A stretch of 64,000 nt of DNA, taken from positions 34,278-98,277 of the forward strand of contig JAHDVP010000013.1 of NCBI GenBank assembly GCA_023384575.1, in the 5' to 3' direction. How positions within the stretch are numbered: the first letter of the stretch is position 1; each line of letters starts with the position of its first letter. The notes under the pieces were generated by a model. The model saw only the letters and a list, made by a program, of their open reading frames with translations. It had not been told where the DNA came from and searched no databases. The position numbers were made by a program, and so were the translations under genes. Shown here piece by piece: positions 43,197 through 51,023 of this stretch. This DNA is from Acidobacteriota bacterium (GTDB taxonomy: Bacteria; Acidobacteriota; Vicinamibacteria; Vicinamibacterales; JAFNAJ01).

Positions 43197-44105
43197 ATGC
43201 CCCCCGACACCAGATGGCAAGGCTGCGGCACCGCGCTCGTCACGCCGTTCACTCGGGCCGGCGCGGTCGACGAGGCCGCGCTGCGGCGGCTCGTGCGCCG
43301 GCAGGTCGAGGCCGGCATTCACTTTCTCGTGCCGTGCGGCACGACGGGCGAGAGCCCGACCCTGTCGCTCGACGAGCGCCGCCACGTCGTCGAGGTCGTC
43401 GTCGACGAGGCCGCGGGCCGCGTGCCGGTGATGGCCGGCGCGGGCGGGTACGACACGCGCGAGGTGGTGCACGCCGCCGAGGCGATGGTCCGGTCGGGCG
43501 CAAACGGCCTGCTCTCGGTGACGCCCTACTACAACAAGCCCACGCCGGAGGGCCTCGTCGAGCACTACCGGGCCATCGTCGAAGCGGTCGACCTGCCGCT
43601 CGTCGTCTACAACGTGCCGGGCAGGACCGGCTGCAACGTCGATCCCGCGACGCTCGATCGGCTCGCGGCGCTGCCGCGGGTCGTGGGGGTCAAGGAGGCA
43701 TCGGGCAACATGACACAGATCGCCGAAGTGTGCGCGCGCATGCCGGCGGACTTCAGCGTGCTGTCTGGCGACGACGCGCTGGCGCTGCCGGCGATGTCGG
43801 TGGGCGCGCGCGGCGTGATCTCGGTGGCGTCGAACGAGGCCCCGGAGGGGATGGCCCGACTCGCGGACGCGGCGCTTGCCGACGACCTCGCGCAGGCGCG
43901 CGAGCTCCACACGCGACTGCTGCCGCTCATGCTCGTGAACTTCGTCGAGTCGAATCCCATTCCGGTGAAGGCGGCGCTGGCGCGGCTCGGGCTGATCGAG
44001 GAGATCTACCGGTTGCCCATGGTCCCGCCACGACCCGAGACACGCGCGCGGGTCGAGCGCGCGCTCGTCGCGGTCGGCCTGCTCGAGGCCGAGGCGGCGT
44101 CGTGA
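43197..44105 (+). CDS. dapA: 4-hydroxy-tetrahydrodipicolinate synthase
   Basis: A 302-residue class I aldolase-fold enzyme condensing pyruvate with aspartate semialdehyde. Motifs are 'GCGTALVTPFTRAGAVDEAALRRLV', 'FLVPCGTTGESPTLSLDERRHVV' (Thr-Thr), 'VTPYYNKPTPEGL' (catalytic Tyr), 'LVVYNVPGRTGCNV' (Tyr, Arg) and the Schiff-base Lys in 'VVGVKEASGNM'. The ATG has AAGGAG upstream; 90 bases separate it from dapB, with CCTGCAGCC-type repeats in the gap. Its stop overlaps dapD. Confidence 0.96.
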   Translation: MPPDTRWQGCGTALVTPFTRAGAVDEAALRRLVRRQVEAGIHFLVPCGTTGESPTLSLDERRHVVEVVVDEAAGRVPVMAGAGGYDTREVVHAAEAMVRSGANGLLSVTPYYNKPTPEGLVEHYRAIVEAVDLPLVVYNVPGRTGCNVDPATLDRLAALPRVVGVKEASGNMTQIAEVCARMPADFSVLSGDDALALPAMSVGARGVISVASNEAPEGMARLADAALADDLAQARELHTRLLPLMLVNFVESNPIPVKAALARLGLIEEIYRLPMVPPRPETRARVERALVAVGLLEAEAAS

Positions 44106-44956
44106 GCGACACGCTGGTGGCGATGCGTGCCGCGATCGAACGGCTGAATGCGACCGACGGGTTCGACCGGGCCGAGGCGCGCGACGTCTTCGCGGCGCTG
44201 CGAGGCGCGCTGTCGCGCGGCGAGGTGCGCGCCGCCGAGCCCGATCCGTCGACGCCCACGGGCTGGCGGGTGAACGCCTGGGTGAAGCGCGGCATCCTGC
44301 TCGGCTTCCGCGCTGGCGACGTCGTCGACGTCTCGGCCGACCACGGGCGGTGGCCGTTCTTCGACAAGGACACGTTGCCGCTGAGGCGCTTCGAGGCCGC
44401 GAGCGGCGTGCGAATCGTGCCGGGCGGATCGACAATCCGCGACGGCGCCTTCGTCGGCGAGGGCGTCATCTGCATGCCGCCCATGTACATCAACGTCGGC
44501 GCCTGGGTGGGTGAGGGCACGCTCGTCGACTCGCACGCGCTCGTCGGGTCGTGCGCGCAGGTCGGCGCGCGCGTGCACCTGAGCGCCGGCGCGCAGATTG
44601 GCGGCGTCATCGAGCCCGTCGGGGCGATGCCGGTCGTCATCGAGGACGAGGTGCTCGTCGGCGGGAACACCGGCGTCTACGAGGGCGCGGTCGTCAAGGT
44701 GCGCGCGGTGATCGCGGCGGGCACCGTGCTGACCGGATCGACGCCGCTCTACGACCTGGTGCACGAACGCGTCATCCGTCCGGAGGCGGGGCAGCCGCTC
44801 GTCGTGCCGCCAGGCGCGGTCGTCGTTCCTGGCGCGCGCGCCGTCGCGTCGGGCGCGGGCCGAGAGTGGGGCTTGTCGCTCGCGACGCCGGTCATCGTGA
44901 AGTATCGCGACGAGCGAACCGACACGCGCACGGAGCTCGAGCGATGGATCCGCTAG
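44102..44956 (+). CDS. dapD: Tetrahydrodipicolinate N-succinyltransferase
   Basis: A 284-residue enzyme with an N-terminal helical domain and a left-handed beta-helix of hexapeptide repeats ('IRDGAFVGEGVICMPPMYINVGAWVGEGTLVDSHALVG', 'AQIGGVIEPVGAMPVVIEDEVLVGGNTGVYEG'), matching DapD. It transfers succinyl from succinyl-CoA and commits the cell to the succinylase route to diaminopimelate. The GTG start overlaps the dapA stop as GTGA, and its 3' end overlaps dapE by 13 bases. Confidence 0.95.
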   Translation: MSDTLVAMRAAIERLNATDGFDRAEARDVFAALRGALSRGEVRAAEPDPSTPTGWRVNAWVKRGILLGFRAGDVVDVSADHGRWPFFDKDTLPLRRFEAASGVRIVPGGSTIRDGAFVGEGVICMPPMYINVGAWVGEGTLVDSHALVGSCAQVGARVHLSAGAQIGGVIEPVGAMPVVIEDEVLVGGNTGVYEGAVVKVRAVIAAGTVLTGSTPLYDLVHERVIRPEAGQPLVVPPGAVVVPGARAVASGAGREWGLSLATPVIVKYRDERTDTRTELERWIR

Positions 44957-45987
44957 ACGTCGTCGGCTGGACGCGCGCGCTCGTCGACATCGACTCGACG
45001 ACGGGGCGGGAGGGTCCTGCCGGCGAGTGGCTGGCTCGCGAACTCGGGGCGCTCGGCTGGCAGGTGGTGCGGCAGCCCGTAACCGAGGGCCGGTTCAACG
45101 TCTACGCCTCGTCAGCAGCCCCGCCCACGGTGGTGTTCTCGACCCACTTCGACTGCGTGCCGCCGTTCTTCCCGAGCCGCATCGACGACGGGAGGCTCCA
45201 CGGGCGGGGCGCGTGCGACGCCAAGGGCATCCTGGCCGCCCAGGTGGCCGCCGCGACGCGGCTGCGGGCTGGAGGCGCCGACGACGTCGCGCTGCTGTTC
45301 GTCGTCGGCGAGGAGCGCGGCAGCGACGGCGCCGCCGTTGCGAACGGGCTGAGCCCCTCGCCCCGCTACCTCGTGAACGGCGAGCCCACCGACAGCCGCC
45401 TGGCCACCGCCACGCGAGGCGCGCTGCGCGTGCGCCTGTCGGCCGCGGGACGCGCCGCGCACTCGTCGAATCCCGAACTCGGCGAGTCGGCGATCGAGAA
45501 GCTCGTCGACACGCTCGTCGCGCTGCGCGCGCTCGACCTGCCGGCCGACCCGGTGCTCGGCCGCACGCACTACACGGTGGGGCTCGTCAGCGGTGGGCTC
45601 GCCCCGAACGTCGTCCCGCCGGCCGCGAGCGCCGAGGTGATGTTCCGCACCGTCGGCCCTTCGGCCGACGTGCTCGAGCGTCTCGCGCCGCTCCGGCGGT
45701 GGGTCGAACACGAGGTCGTGCTCGACGTCCCGGCCGTCCGCATGATCACCGTGCCGGGCTTCGACATCGCCGTCTTCTCGTTCGCGACCGACGTGCCTCG
45801 GCTCGACGCGTGGGGCGAGCCGCTGCTCTTCGGCCCCGGCTCGATCCAGGTCGCACACACCGACCACGAGTACGTCGACATCGCCGAGCTCGAGGCCGCC
45901 GTCGGCGCGTACGATCGTCTCGCGCGGGCGCTCCGCGGTCGCGGGGCGCGACGGGCGGAAACCCCTCGCGCTACGGACGACGGCTGA
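44944..45987 (+). CDS. dapE: Succinyl-diaminopimelate desuccinylase-type M20 hydrolase
   Basis: A 347-residue M20 metallopeptidase. Zinc ligands and catalytic acids are in place: His in 'FSTHFDCVPPF', Asp in 'GRGACDAKGI', Glu-Glu in 'VVGEERGSDG', and His in 'QVAHTDHEYVDI'. Family alone could also mean ArgE or an aminoacylase, but position directly after dapD supports desuccinylation of N-succinyl-L,L-diaminopimelate. The ATG lies inside the end of dapD. The last ~10 codons (RAETPRATDDG) are supplied by the dispersed repeat at 45956-46190, so the C-terminus appears to have been replaced by repeat sequence. Confidence 0.9.
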   Translation: MDPLDVVGWTRALVDIDSTTGREGPAGEWLARELGALGWQVVRQPVTEGRFNVYASSAAPPTVVFSTHFDCVPPFFPSRIDDGRLHGRGACDAKGILAAQVAAATRLRAGGADDVALLFVVGEERGSDGAAVANGLSPSPRYLVNGEPTDSRLATATRGALRVRLSAAGRAAHSSNPELGESAIEKLVDTLVALRALDLPADPVLGRTHYTVGLVSGGLAPNVVPPAASAEVMFRTVGPSADVLERLAPLRRWVEHEVVLDVPAVRMITVPGFDIAVFSFATDVPRLDAWGEPLLFGPGSIQVAHTDHEYVDIAELEAAVGAYDRLARALRGRGARRAETPRATDDG

Positions 45988-46190
45988 CCGTCTCGCCAGG
46001 TTGTCGTGCGGTTGCGGCTCGCGAGGGGCTGAAGCCCCTCGCGCTACGGACGACGGGTGATCGTCTCGCCAGGGGTCGTGCGGTCGCGGGACGCGAGGGG
46101 CTGACCGCCTCCGCTGAAGCTGCGGCGGTAGGCCGAAGCCTTGGCGAAGGCGGAAACCCCTCGCGCTACGGACGACGGCTGACCGTCGGG
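45956..46190. repeat. Three copies of a ~36-42-base CCCCTCGCGCTACGGACGACGG repeat
   Basis: The unit, whose core is CCCCTCGCGCTACGGACGAC, occurs at about 45957-46000, 46031-46073 and 46151-46187. Copies 1 and 3 are nearly identical; copy 2 differs at a few bases. GCGAGGGGCTGAAGCCCCTCGC (46020-46042) is an inverted repeat, so transcripts would form strong hairpins. Copy 1 runs through the stop codon of dapE. It looks like a REP-type dispersed repeat. Confidence 0.85.
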
Positions 46191-46211
46191 CCGGTCTGCC
46201 CGTGGGCCGCG

Positions 46212-47900
46212 CTACCCGCGCGCCGCCGGGTTCAGCTCGGCGTACCGCGCCTCCGCCGGTGCGAGCACGCGCCGGTCGAGGATCGACACGAGGTGTGCCG
46301 CGTCGCGGTACTCGACGACCGGGGTGACCACCGACGCGCGCCGCAGGATGTGATCGGCCACCGGATACTCACGCTGACCGCTCGCGATGATCGGCACGAC
46401 GGGCAGTGACGGAAACTGCGGCACGATCGCCTGGAGCTCGGCCGGGACGCACTTCGGGTCGGACAGGTCGGCCACCACGAAGCGTGACACGGCCGCGTAG
46501 CGGACGATCGACTCGATCAGATCGCGGTCGCCAGGCTTCTCGAAGTCGAACAGGATGGGCACGTACTCGCGCGGCGGCGTCGCGAGCGTCCTCTTGATCG
46601 CGTCGAGCACGGTCTTCCGCTCGTCGGTGAAGCGTCCGAGGATGAGCACGCTGCGCTCGGCGATGTCGGAGAGCATCCGGCTCACGCCGGCGCCGTCGAG
46701 CCGTTCCGTGAGGGCAGTCACGTCGCGAATGGTTCGCGCGCGCTCGGTCCTGATCGCGTGCTGCCTCGCGAGAATGGCCTTCTGCGCGCGACGAGGAAAG
46801 AGCACCGCGCCGTCGGTGGGCATGTAGGCCATGAACCGGCCCCAGTCGCAGTCGAACAGCGATCGTCCCGGTTCCATCACGTAGAGCCGAGCGTAGGTGA
46901 GCGCCTCATCGAGCGACAGGCCGACGGCGAGCGACTTGTACAGGCTCTCGGCGAAGTTCAGAGCGGCGATGTTGCTCACGAGCCCCTGCACGCCGATGAC
47001 GGCGGGGATGCCCGCCCGCATGAACGGCCGGACGACGGGCCAGAAGCCACTGTTGCACGCGTTGAACACCGCAAGGCGCGTTCCGGCTCGGCCCAGTCTG
47101 GCAGCCAGCCCCGACGAGGTGGCCCAGGCCGCGCGGTCGGACAGCGACTCGACGTAGTACGGCGGTCTCGACCGCGCCTTCTGGACGAGCGTGCCCTCGC
47201 CCAGTTCGACCTCCGTGTGTCCCGCGTAATGGAACACGTCGCAGCCCGACGCCAGCCGCCGTTCGACGTCGGCGCCATCCTCGGATCTCGCGAACTCGAG
47301 TTGGAACAGCGCGCCGAGCGGCCGCATCGCCTTGCGCAGGCTCCGGAATTCGACCTCGACCGACCAGGTGTCCGAGCCGTCGTCGAACAGCGTCCCCACG
47401 AAGAGCGCCCGCTGGCCGCGGTCGCTGGGGTCGGCCGTGGACACCACGGAAGCCGGCTCGCGCACGAGCGAGATGCGCCCGTCGGTGAGCAGGAAGCCGC
47501 TCTGCGCGGCGGGTGCGTCGACGTCCCGCCGGTACAGGAACTCCCAGGGCAGGTCGATCAGGTCGTCGTCGAGACACAGGCGCAGCCGCAGGCCGAGCGA
47601 CGGGTCGGGGCCGATGAGACGCAGGCTCTCGCCGAGCAGCGCCCACACCGCGTCGGGCATGACGAAGCGCGCGAGCGCGCGGCCGACCTCCGCGCCGCGT
47701 GCGAGCGGCGCGTCGTCCACGAGACGGTAGTCGTCCGGATCGAGCGGTCCCGACCTGACGGCCACCGGCACGCGCATGCCGCCGGCGGGCGTGGAGTGCG
47801 CGATGACCTGGATGAAGGGGCCTTCGCGCCAGGCGCGCACCGCGAAGTCGACGAAGCGCATCGGGGCGACGTCGGTCGTCGGTCCGTGGTTCAGGGTCAT
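46212..47900 (-). CDS. CHAT protease with TIR-like C-terminal domain
   Basis: A 562-residue protein without signal peptide. The CHAT (caspase-HetF-like) domain covers about 105-375; the catalytic dyad is His228 in 'DVFHYAGHTEV' and Cys282 in 'LAVFNACNSG', with 'AVIGVQGLVSNIAALNFAESLYKSLA' after it. A coiled segment joins this to a second alpha/beta domain (about 415-545): 'RSVLILGRFTDERKTVLDAIK', 'YVPILFDFEKPGDRDLIESI', 'SRFVVADLSDPKCVPAELQAI', which resembles TIR-like or other Rossmann-type effector domains. Similar pairs of protease and effector modules occur in bacterial conflict systems. It follows the patatin/PGDYG pair on the same strand after 171 bases. Confidence 0.85.
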   Translation of the reverse strand: MTLNHGPTTDVAPMRFVDFAVRAWREGPFIQVIAHSTPAGGMRVPVAVRSGPLDPDDYRLVDDAPLARGAEVGRALARFVMPDAVWALLGESLRLIGPDPSLGLRLRLCLDDDLIDLPWEFLYRRDVDAPAAQSGFLLTDGRISLVREPASVVSTADPSDRGQRALFVGTLFDDGSDTWSVEVEFRSLRKAMRPLGALFQLEFARSEDGADVERRLASGCDVFHYAGHTEVELGEGTLVQKARSRPPYYVESLSDRAAWATSSGLAARLGRAGTRLAVFNACNSGFWPVVRPFMRAGIPAVIGVQGLVSNIAALNFAESLYKSLAVGLSLDEALTYARLYVMEPGRSLFDCDWGRFMAYMPTDGAVLFPRRAQKAILARQHAIRTERARTIRDVTALTERLDGAGVSRMLSDIAERSVLILGRFTDERKTVLDAIKRTLATPPREYVPILFDFEKPGDRDLIESIVRYAAVSRFVVADLSDPKCVPAELQAIVPQFPSLPVVPIIASGQREYPVADHILRRASVVTPVVEYRDAAHLVSILDRRVLAPAEARYAELNPAARG

Positions 47901-48071
47901 GGGCGATCCAGGTCAGACCGTCGCCGGTCGCCTACGAGGATTGTGTCAGGGGCATGCGGCGCCTCGCCCGCGGCGAGCCGCGGGCCTACTCGATACGCGA
48001 CTGAATCACCGCTCACCGCTCAAAGCTCACAGATCGAAGCGGTGGCATCCGCAGCGCAGCCCCTGGCGGCG

Positions 48072-48461
48072 TCAGTCTGCGAGCTCGTACATCGCCTCGA
48101 ACTTCGCTGCGGACACCGCGTACGCGTCGCCGCCGTCCTCCTCGTTGAAGACGAGGTAGTCGCCGGCGTCGTAGTGCGTAACGCCCTCCTTCGTCTGGAC
48201 CTGGCCCGCCTCGCGAGCGACCTCCGCCCAGACCGGCGTCGTCTTGACGAAGCGGCCCTCGCCGACGTCACGATACGTACGCTCGAACGTTGTCCGGTCG
48301 ACGGTGTAGACGTCGCCGTCGTTGTCGACGATCCAGTCCCCGGCCTTGCAGGTCTGCGTGCCGCCCCACTTCTCGTAGGTGAAACCGGCCGTGTCGAGCG
48401 CCAGCTGCACCGCGACGACTGCCTGGTTGGCGCGCTTCCTGTACTTCCTGCGGTCGGCCAT
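48072..48461 (-). CDS. Small protein with two PGDYG-like domains
   Basis: A 129-residue protein with two copies of a ~45-residue motif. Copy 1: 'KAGDWIVDNDGDVYTVDRTTFERTY'. Copy 2, after 'RFVKTTPVWAEVAREAGQVQTKEG': 'DAGDYLVFNEEDGGDAYAVSAAKFEAMY'. The GD(W/Y).V...Y.V....FE..Y pattern is that of the PGDYG family, also seen in many phage proteins, and usually occurs once. Its function is unknown. It starts 9 bases after the patatin gene, so the two are one transcript. It may be a sensor or partner of the phospholipase; that is an inference. Confidence 0.7.
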   Translation of the reverse strand: MADRRKYRKRANQAVVAVQLALDTAGFTYEKWGGTQTCKAGDWIVDNDGDVYTVDRTTFERTYRDVGEGRFVKTTPVWAEVAREAGQVQTKEGVTHYDAGDYLVFNEEDGGDAYAVSAAKFEAMYELAD

Positions 48462-48470
48462 CGATTCGTT

Positions 48471-49634
48471 TCAGCCTCTCAAGTCGAACCCCGTCCCGAA
48501 GTCCCCGGCCTGCACGTCGCGCGCCGCCGCCGCCGTGCCGAGCGCGAGCAGCGCGTCGAGGTTGCCGGGCTCGTCCATCTCCCCGAGCGAGGCGACCACC
48601 TTGGGTGGGAGGCCTGGCTGGAGGTCGTTGATCTCTTCGGGCGTCAGCACCACGTTGTAACGCAAGTACGAGAGGAGCGGGGCGCCCGCCACCAGGTCGT
48701 GGCGCAGGTCGCCGAGCTCGCGATCGATGGTCCTGGCCGTCGCGCTCGTCGACATCCACTGCATCATCGTCTCGACGAGCGCCGCGCAGTCGTCCATCAG
48801 ACTGAAGAGCGCCTTCACCGCTCCCTTGGCGGCGATCTTCGACGGGGTCTGGCTCGGATCCGACACACCCGTGCCGACCGACACGAGCAACAACTGGTCG
48901 GGCCCCGTCTTCCAGTTCACGCGGTAACCGTCGAGCGTCGCGTACATGAACGCCTGCAGTGACGGGTTGTTGAAGGGGCTGACCCCGCCGTCGACGAAGG
49001 TGCCGACGACCGCCTTCTTCCCCTTCTCCGTGGCGATGGTGATCGGCTCCGGGTCGAAGTACGAAGGCGCGGCCGTCGATGCGCGCACCACCTTCCACAG
49101 GGGGTACTCGCCGTTGGAGATCCACGTCGCCCCGGGCCCCGCCGCGAAGTACCGGCCGCGCGGGTTGTTGCCGAGCGGCCACGGGCTGCCCGTGTCGAGT
49201 CGTTTCGTGACGACGAGGACGCCAGTCTCGATCGACGGGTCGCCGAGCGTCCGGTCCTTGCCCAGCACCCGCTTTAGCTCGGTGACGAGCGCCCTCTCGT
49301 CGTACCGCGCCCGGATGACGCCTCTCCTGAACCAGTCCTTCGCGAACACCTTGCGCCCGAGCGTCTGGTAATGGCCGATCAGTTCGTCGACGGTCATGCC
49401 GGTGGCGAGCGCCGCGGCGATGATGGCGCCAGTCGACGTGCCGGCAATGAGGTCGAAGTAGTGGCACAGCCGGAAGGCGGGGTCGTTGCCGTGACGCTGG
49501 CGGAGGATCGTCTCCATCCGCTGCAGGAACCCCAGCGTGAGAATGCCCCGCAGGCCACCACCGTCGAGGGCGAGGATGCGCTTCGGTCCGGGTGCCGCGA
49601 AGTGCTCGTCGCGCGTGAGAATTCGGTAGGTCAT
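48471..49634 (-). CDS. Patatin-like phospholipase
   Basis: A 387-residue soluble protein. The oxyanion loop is 'LALDGGGLRGILTLG' (24-30), the nucleophile Ser67 lies in 'IAGTSTGAI', and the catalytic Asp215 in 'TFVDGGVSPF'. It would cleave acyl chains from membrane phospholipids. The same type of patatin is an effector in CBASS (CapV/CapE) and other abortive-infection systems, where it degrades the membrane once activated. The ATG at 49634 has GGAGG 7 bases upstream; the open frame beyond it is noise. It is divergent from the SLOG/TIR-like gene. Confidence 0.92.
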   Translation of the reverse strand: MTYRILTRDEHFAAPGPKRILALDGGGLRGILTLGFLQRMETILRQRHGNDPAFRLCHYFDLIAGTSTGAIIAAALATGMTVDELIGHYQTLGRKVFAKDWFRRGVIRARYDERALVTELKRVLGKDRTLGDPSIETGVLVVTKRLDTGSPWPLGNNPRGRYFAAGPGATWISNGEYPLWKVVRASTAAPSYFDPEPITIATEKGKKAVVGTFVDGGVSPFNNPSLQAFMYATLDGYRVNWKTGPDQLLLVSVGTGVSDPSQTPSKIAAKGAVKALFSLMDDCAALVETMMQWMSTSATARTIDRELGDLRHDLVAGAPLLSYLRYNVVLTPEEINDLQPGLPPKVVASLGEMDEPGNLDALLALGTAAAARDVQAGDFGTGFDLRG

Positions 49635-49869
49635 CTGCCACCCTCCCTGAGCCGGCCCGGACGGGCGCGGAATTGCGCGATGGCCGGACAGCTCATCCGC
49701 ACCCCACGGTCTGCCGTCCCTTGGTCCTTGCTGGGCAGCCGTCAGTATAGCGTCGGGAGCAAGGCGGAGGGTCGACGAAACGGCCGTCCGGCCGTCACTT
49801 GCGACCGGGCGCTCGAAGCGTGATGCCGGTATCATGGCTGGCGACGCTGACACTCGTGAGGAGGCCGTC

Positions 49870-50910
49870 GTGAGAGTTTCCGTCCTCGGTTCCTGGGCTG
49901 AAGGCGATGCCGCCACATGGGAGCTCCGCGACCGGGAGCATTTCGCTGCCGCCTGCCGACAGCTCGGGGCCAGCGTGGTGCGGCAGGGCCACCTGCTGAT
50001 TGCGGCGGCGGACATGGAGCACACGGCCGACTTCCATGCCGTCGAAGGCGCGCTGGCCGTGCTCGCGACGCACCCGGTCGAGGGTCAGCCCATTCGGCTG
50101 TTCGGCGATCGCACCGCGTTCGCGAAGTGGACGGCCGGGGCGTTGAAGTGGGTGACGGCCGAGTTCTCGCCTTCGGCCGAGTGGAGGTACGCCAAGCTGT
50201 TCCAGATGAAGGTGTCCGACTGCGTCATCACCGTCGGCGGCGCCGACGGCACGTTCCATGCCGGGTTCGCCGCAGCGGTCGCCGACAAGCTGACGGTGCC
50301 CGTCGGCTCGTTCGGTGGCGCCAGCGAGCGCCTGGCCCAGCTGTTCGTGCAGACCTACGCGCGCTGGGCCCGCCTGCCTCCGCAGCACCTGCTCGGACAG
50401 CTCGCGTTTGGCTGGCAGGAGTACTTGGGCGACCAGATCGCCGAACTCATCGGCGTCGCGGGCCGCCCGCCGCGACTGGTGATCATCCATGGGCGCAGTC
50501 CGCACCGCGACGAGCTGCGCACGTTCCTGCGTGACGAGCTGCAGCTGCCCGACCCGGTCATCATGCGCAACGAGTTCCTCTCGGGGGCCACGCTGCCCGA
50601 GAAGTGGGAGCGGCTCGCGAACGACGTCGACGGGGCCGTTGCGCTCGTCACCCCGGACGACGTCGGTGGACTCGCGGACGCCGCCGATGGCGCCGGCCCG
50701 CCGGAGAAGCGAGCGCGGGAGAACGTCTGGATCGAGGCCGGCTGGGTGTGGGGCCGGCTCGGTCGCGAACGCCTCCTGATCCTCCGCCAGGCCGACACGC
50801 GGATTCCCTCCGACCTCGCCGGCAGTGATCACGGCGGGTACCACGCCAGTCCCACGGAAGCCGGCGCGAAAATCCGCCAGTTCGTGGAGTCGATCCGCAA
50901 GGCGCTCTGA
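49870..50910 (+). CDS. SLOG-TIR-like two-domain protein, predicted NADase effector
   Basis: A 346-residue soluble protein. The N-terminal half (about 1-205) has a SLOG-like Rossmann pattern: 'VSVLGSWAEGD', then 'DCVITVGGADGTFHAGFAAAVADKLTVPVGSFGGA'. The C-terminal half (about 215-345) fits the TIR-like family of Cap12/PycTIR effectors (Pfam PF10137 type): 'LVIIHGRSPHRDELRTFLRDEL', 'TLPEKWERLANDVDGAVALVTPDDVGG', 'RARENVWIEAGWVWGRLGR' with the candidate catalytic Glu, and 'RIPSDLAG'. SLOG domains sense nucleotide or ADP-ribose-like ligands. I chose GTG 49870 for its GAGGAGG 6 bases upstream; ATG 49834 has none. It is divergent from the patatin gene across 235 bases. Confidence 0.85.
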   Translation: MRVSVLGSWAEGDAATWELRDREHFAAACRQLGASVVRQGHLLIAAADMEHTADFHAVEGALAVLATHPVEGQPIRLFGDRTAFAKWTAGALKWVTAEFSPSAEWRYAKLFQMKVSDCVITVGGADGTFHAGFAAAVADKLTVPVGSFGGASERLAQLFVQTYARWARLPPQHLLGQLAFGWQEYLGDQIAELIGVAGRPPRLVIIHGRSPHRDELRTFLRDELQLPDPVIMRNEFLSGATLPEKWERLANDVDGAVALVTPDDVGGLADAADGAGPPEKRARENVWIEAGWVWGRLGRERLLILRQADTRIPSDLAGSDHGGYHASPTEAGAKIRQFVESIRKAL

Positions 50911-51023
50911 CCGGACGCCGCGCCCTCCGCGGCCGGTGCCAGCAACCGACGGGCTCCGCATGCGACGGTGGTGGCCCCCCACTGTCACCACGAGTCGGCA
51001 CCGGATCTCTGGATCGACCCCGG

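Noticed and set aside
49834..49869. ATG 49834 as start of the SLOG-TIR-like gene
   Set aside because: It has no ribosome-binding site and the extra residues are unlike the domain; GTG 49870 has GAGGAGG at ideal distance.
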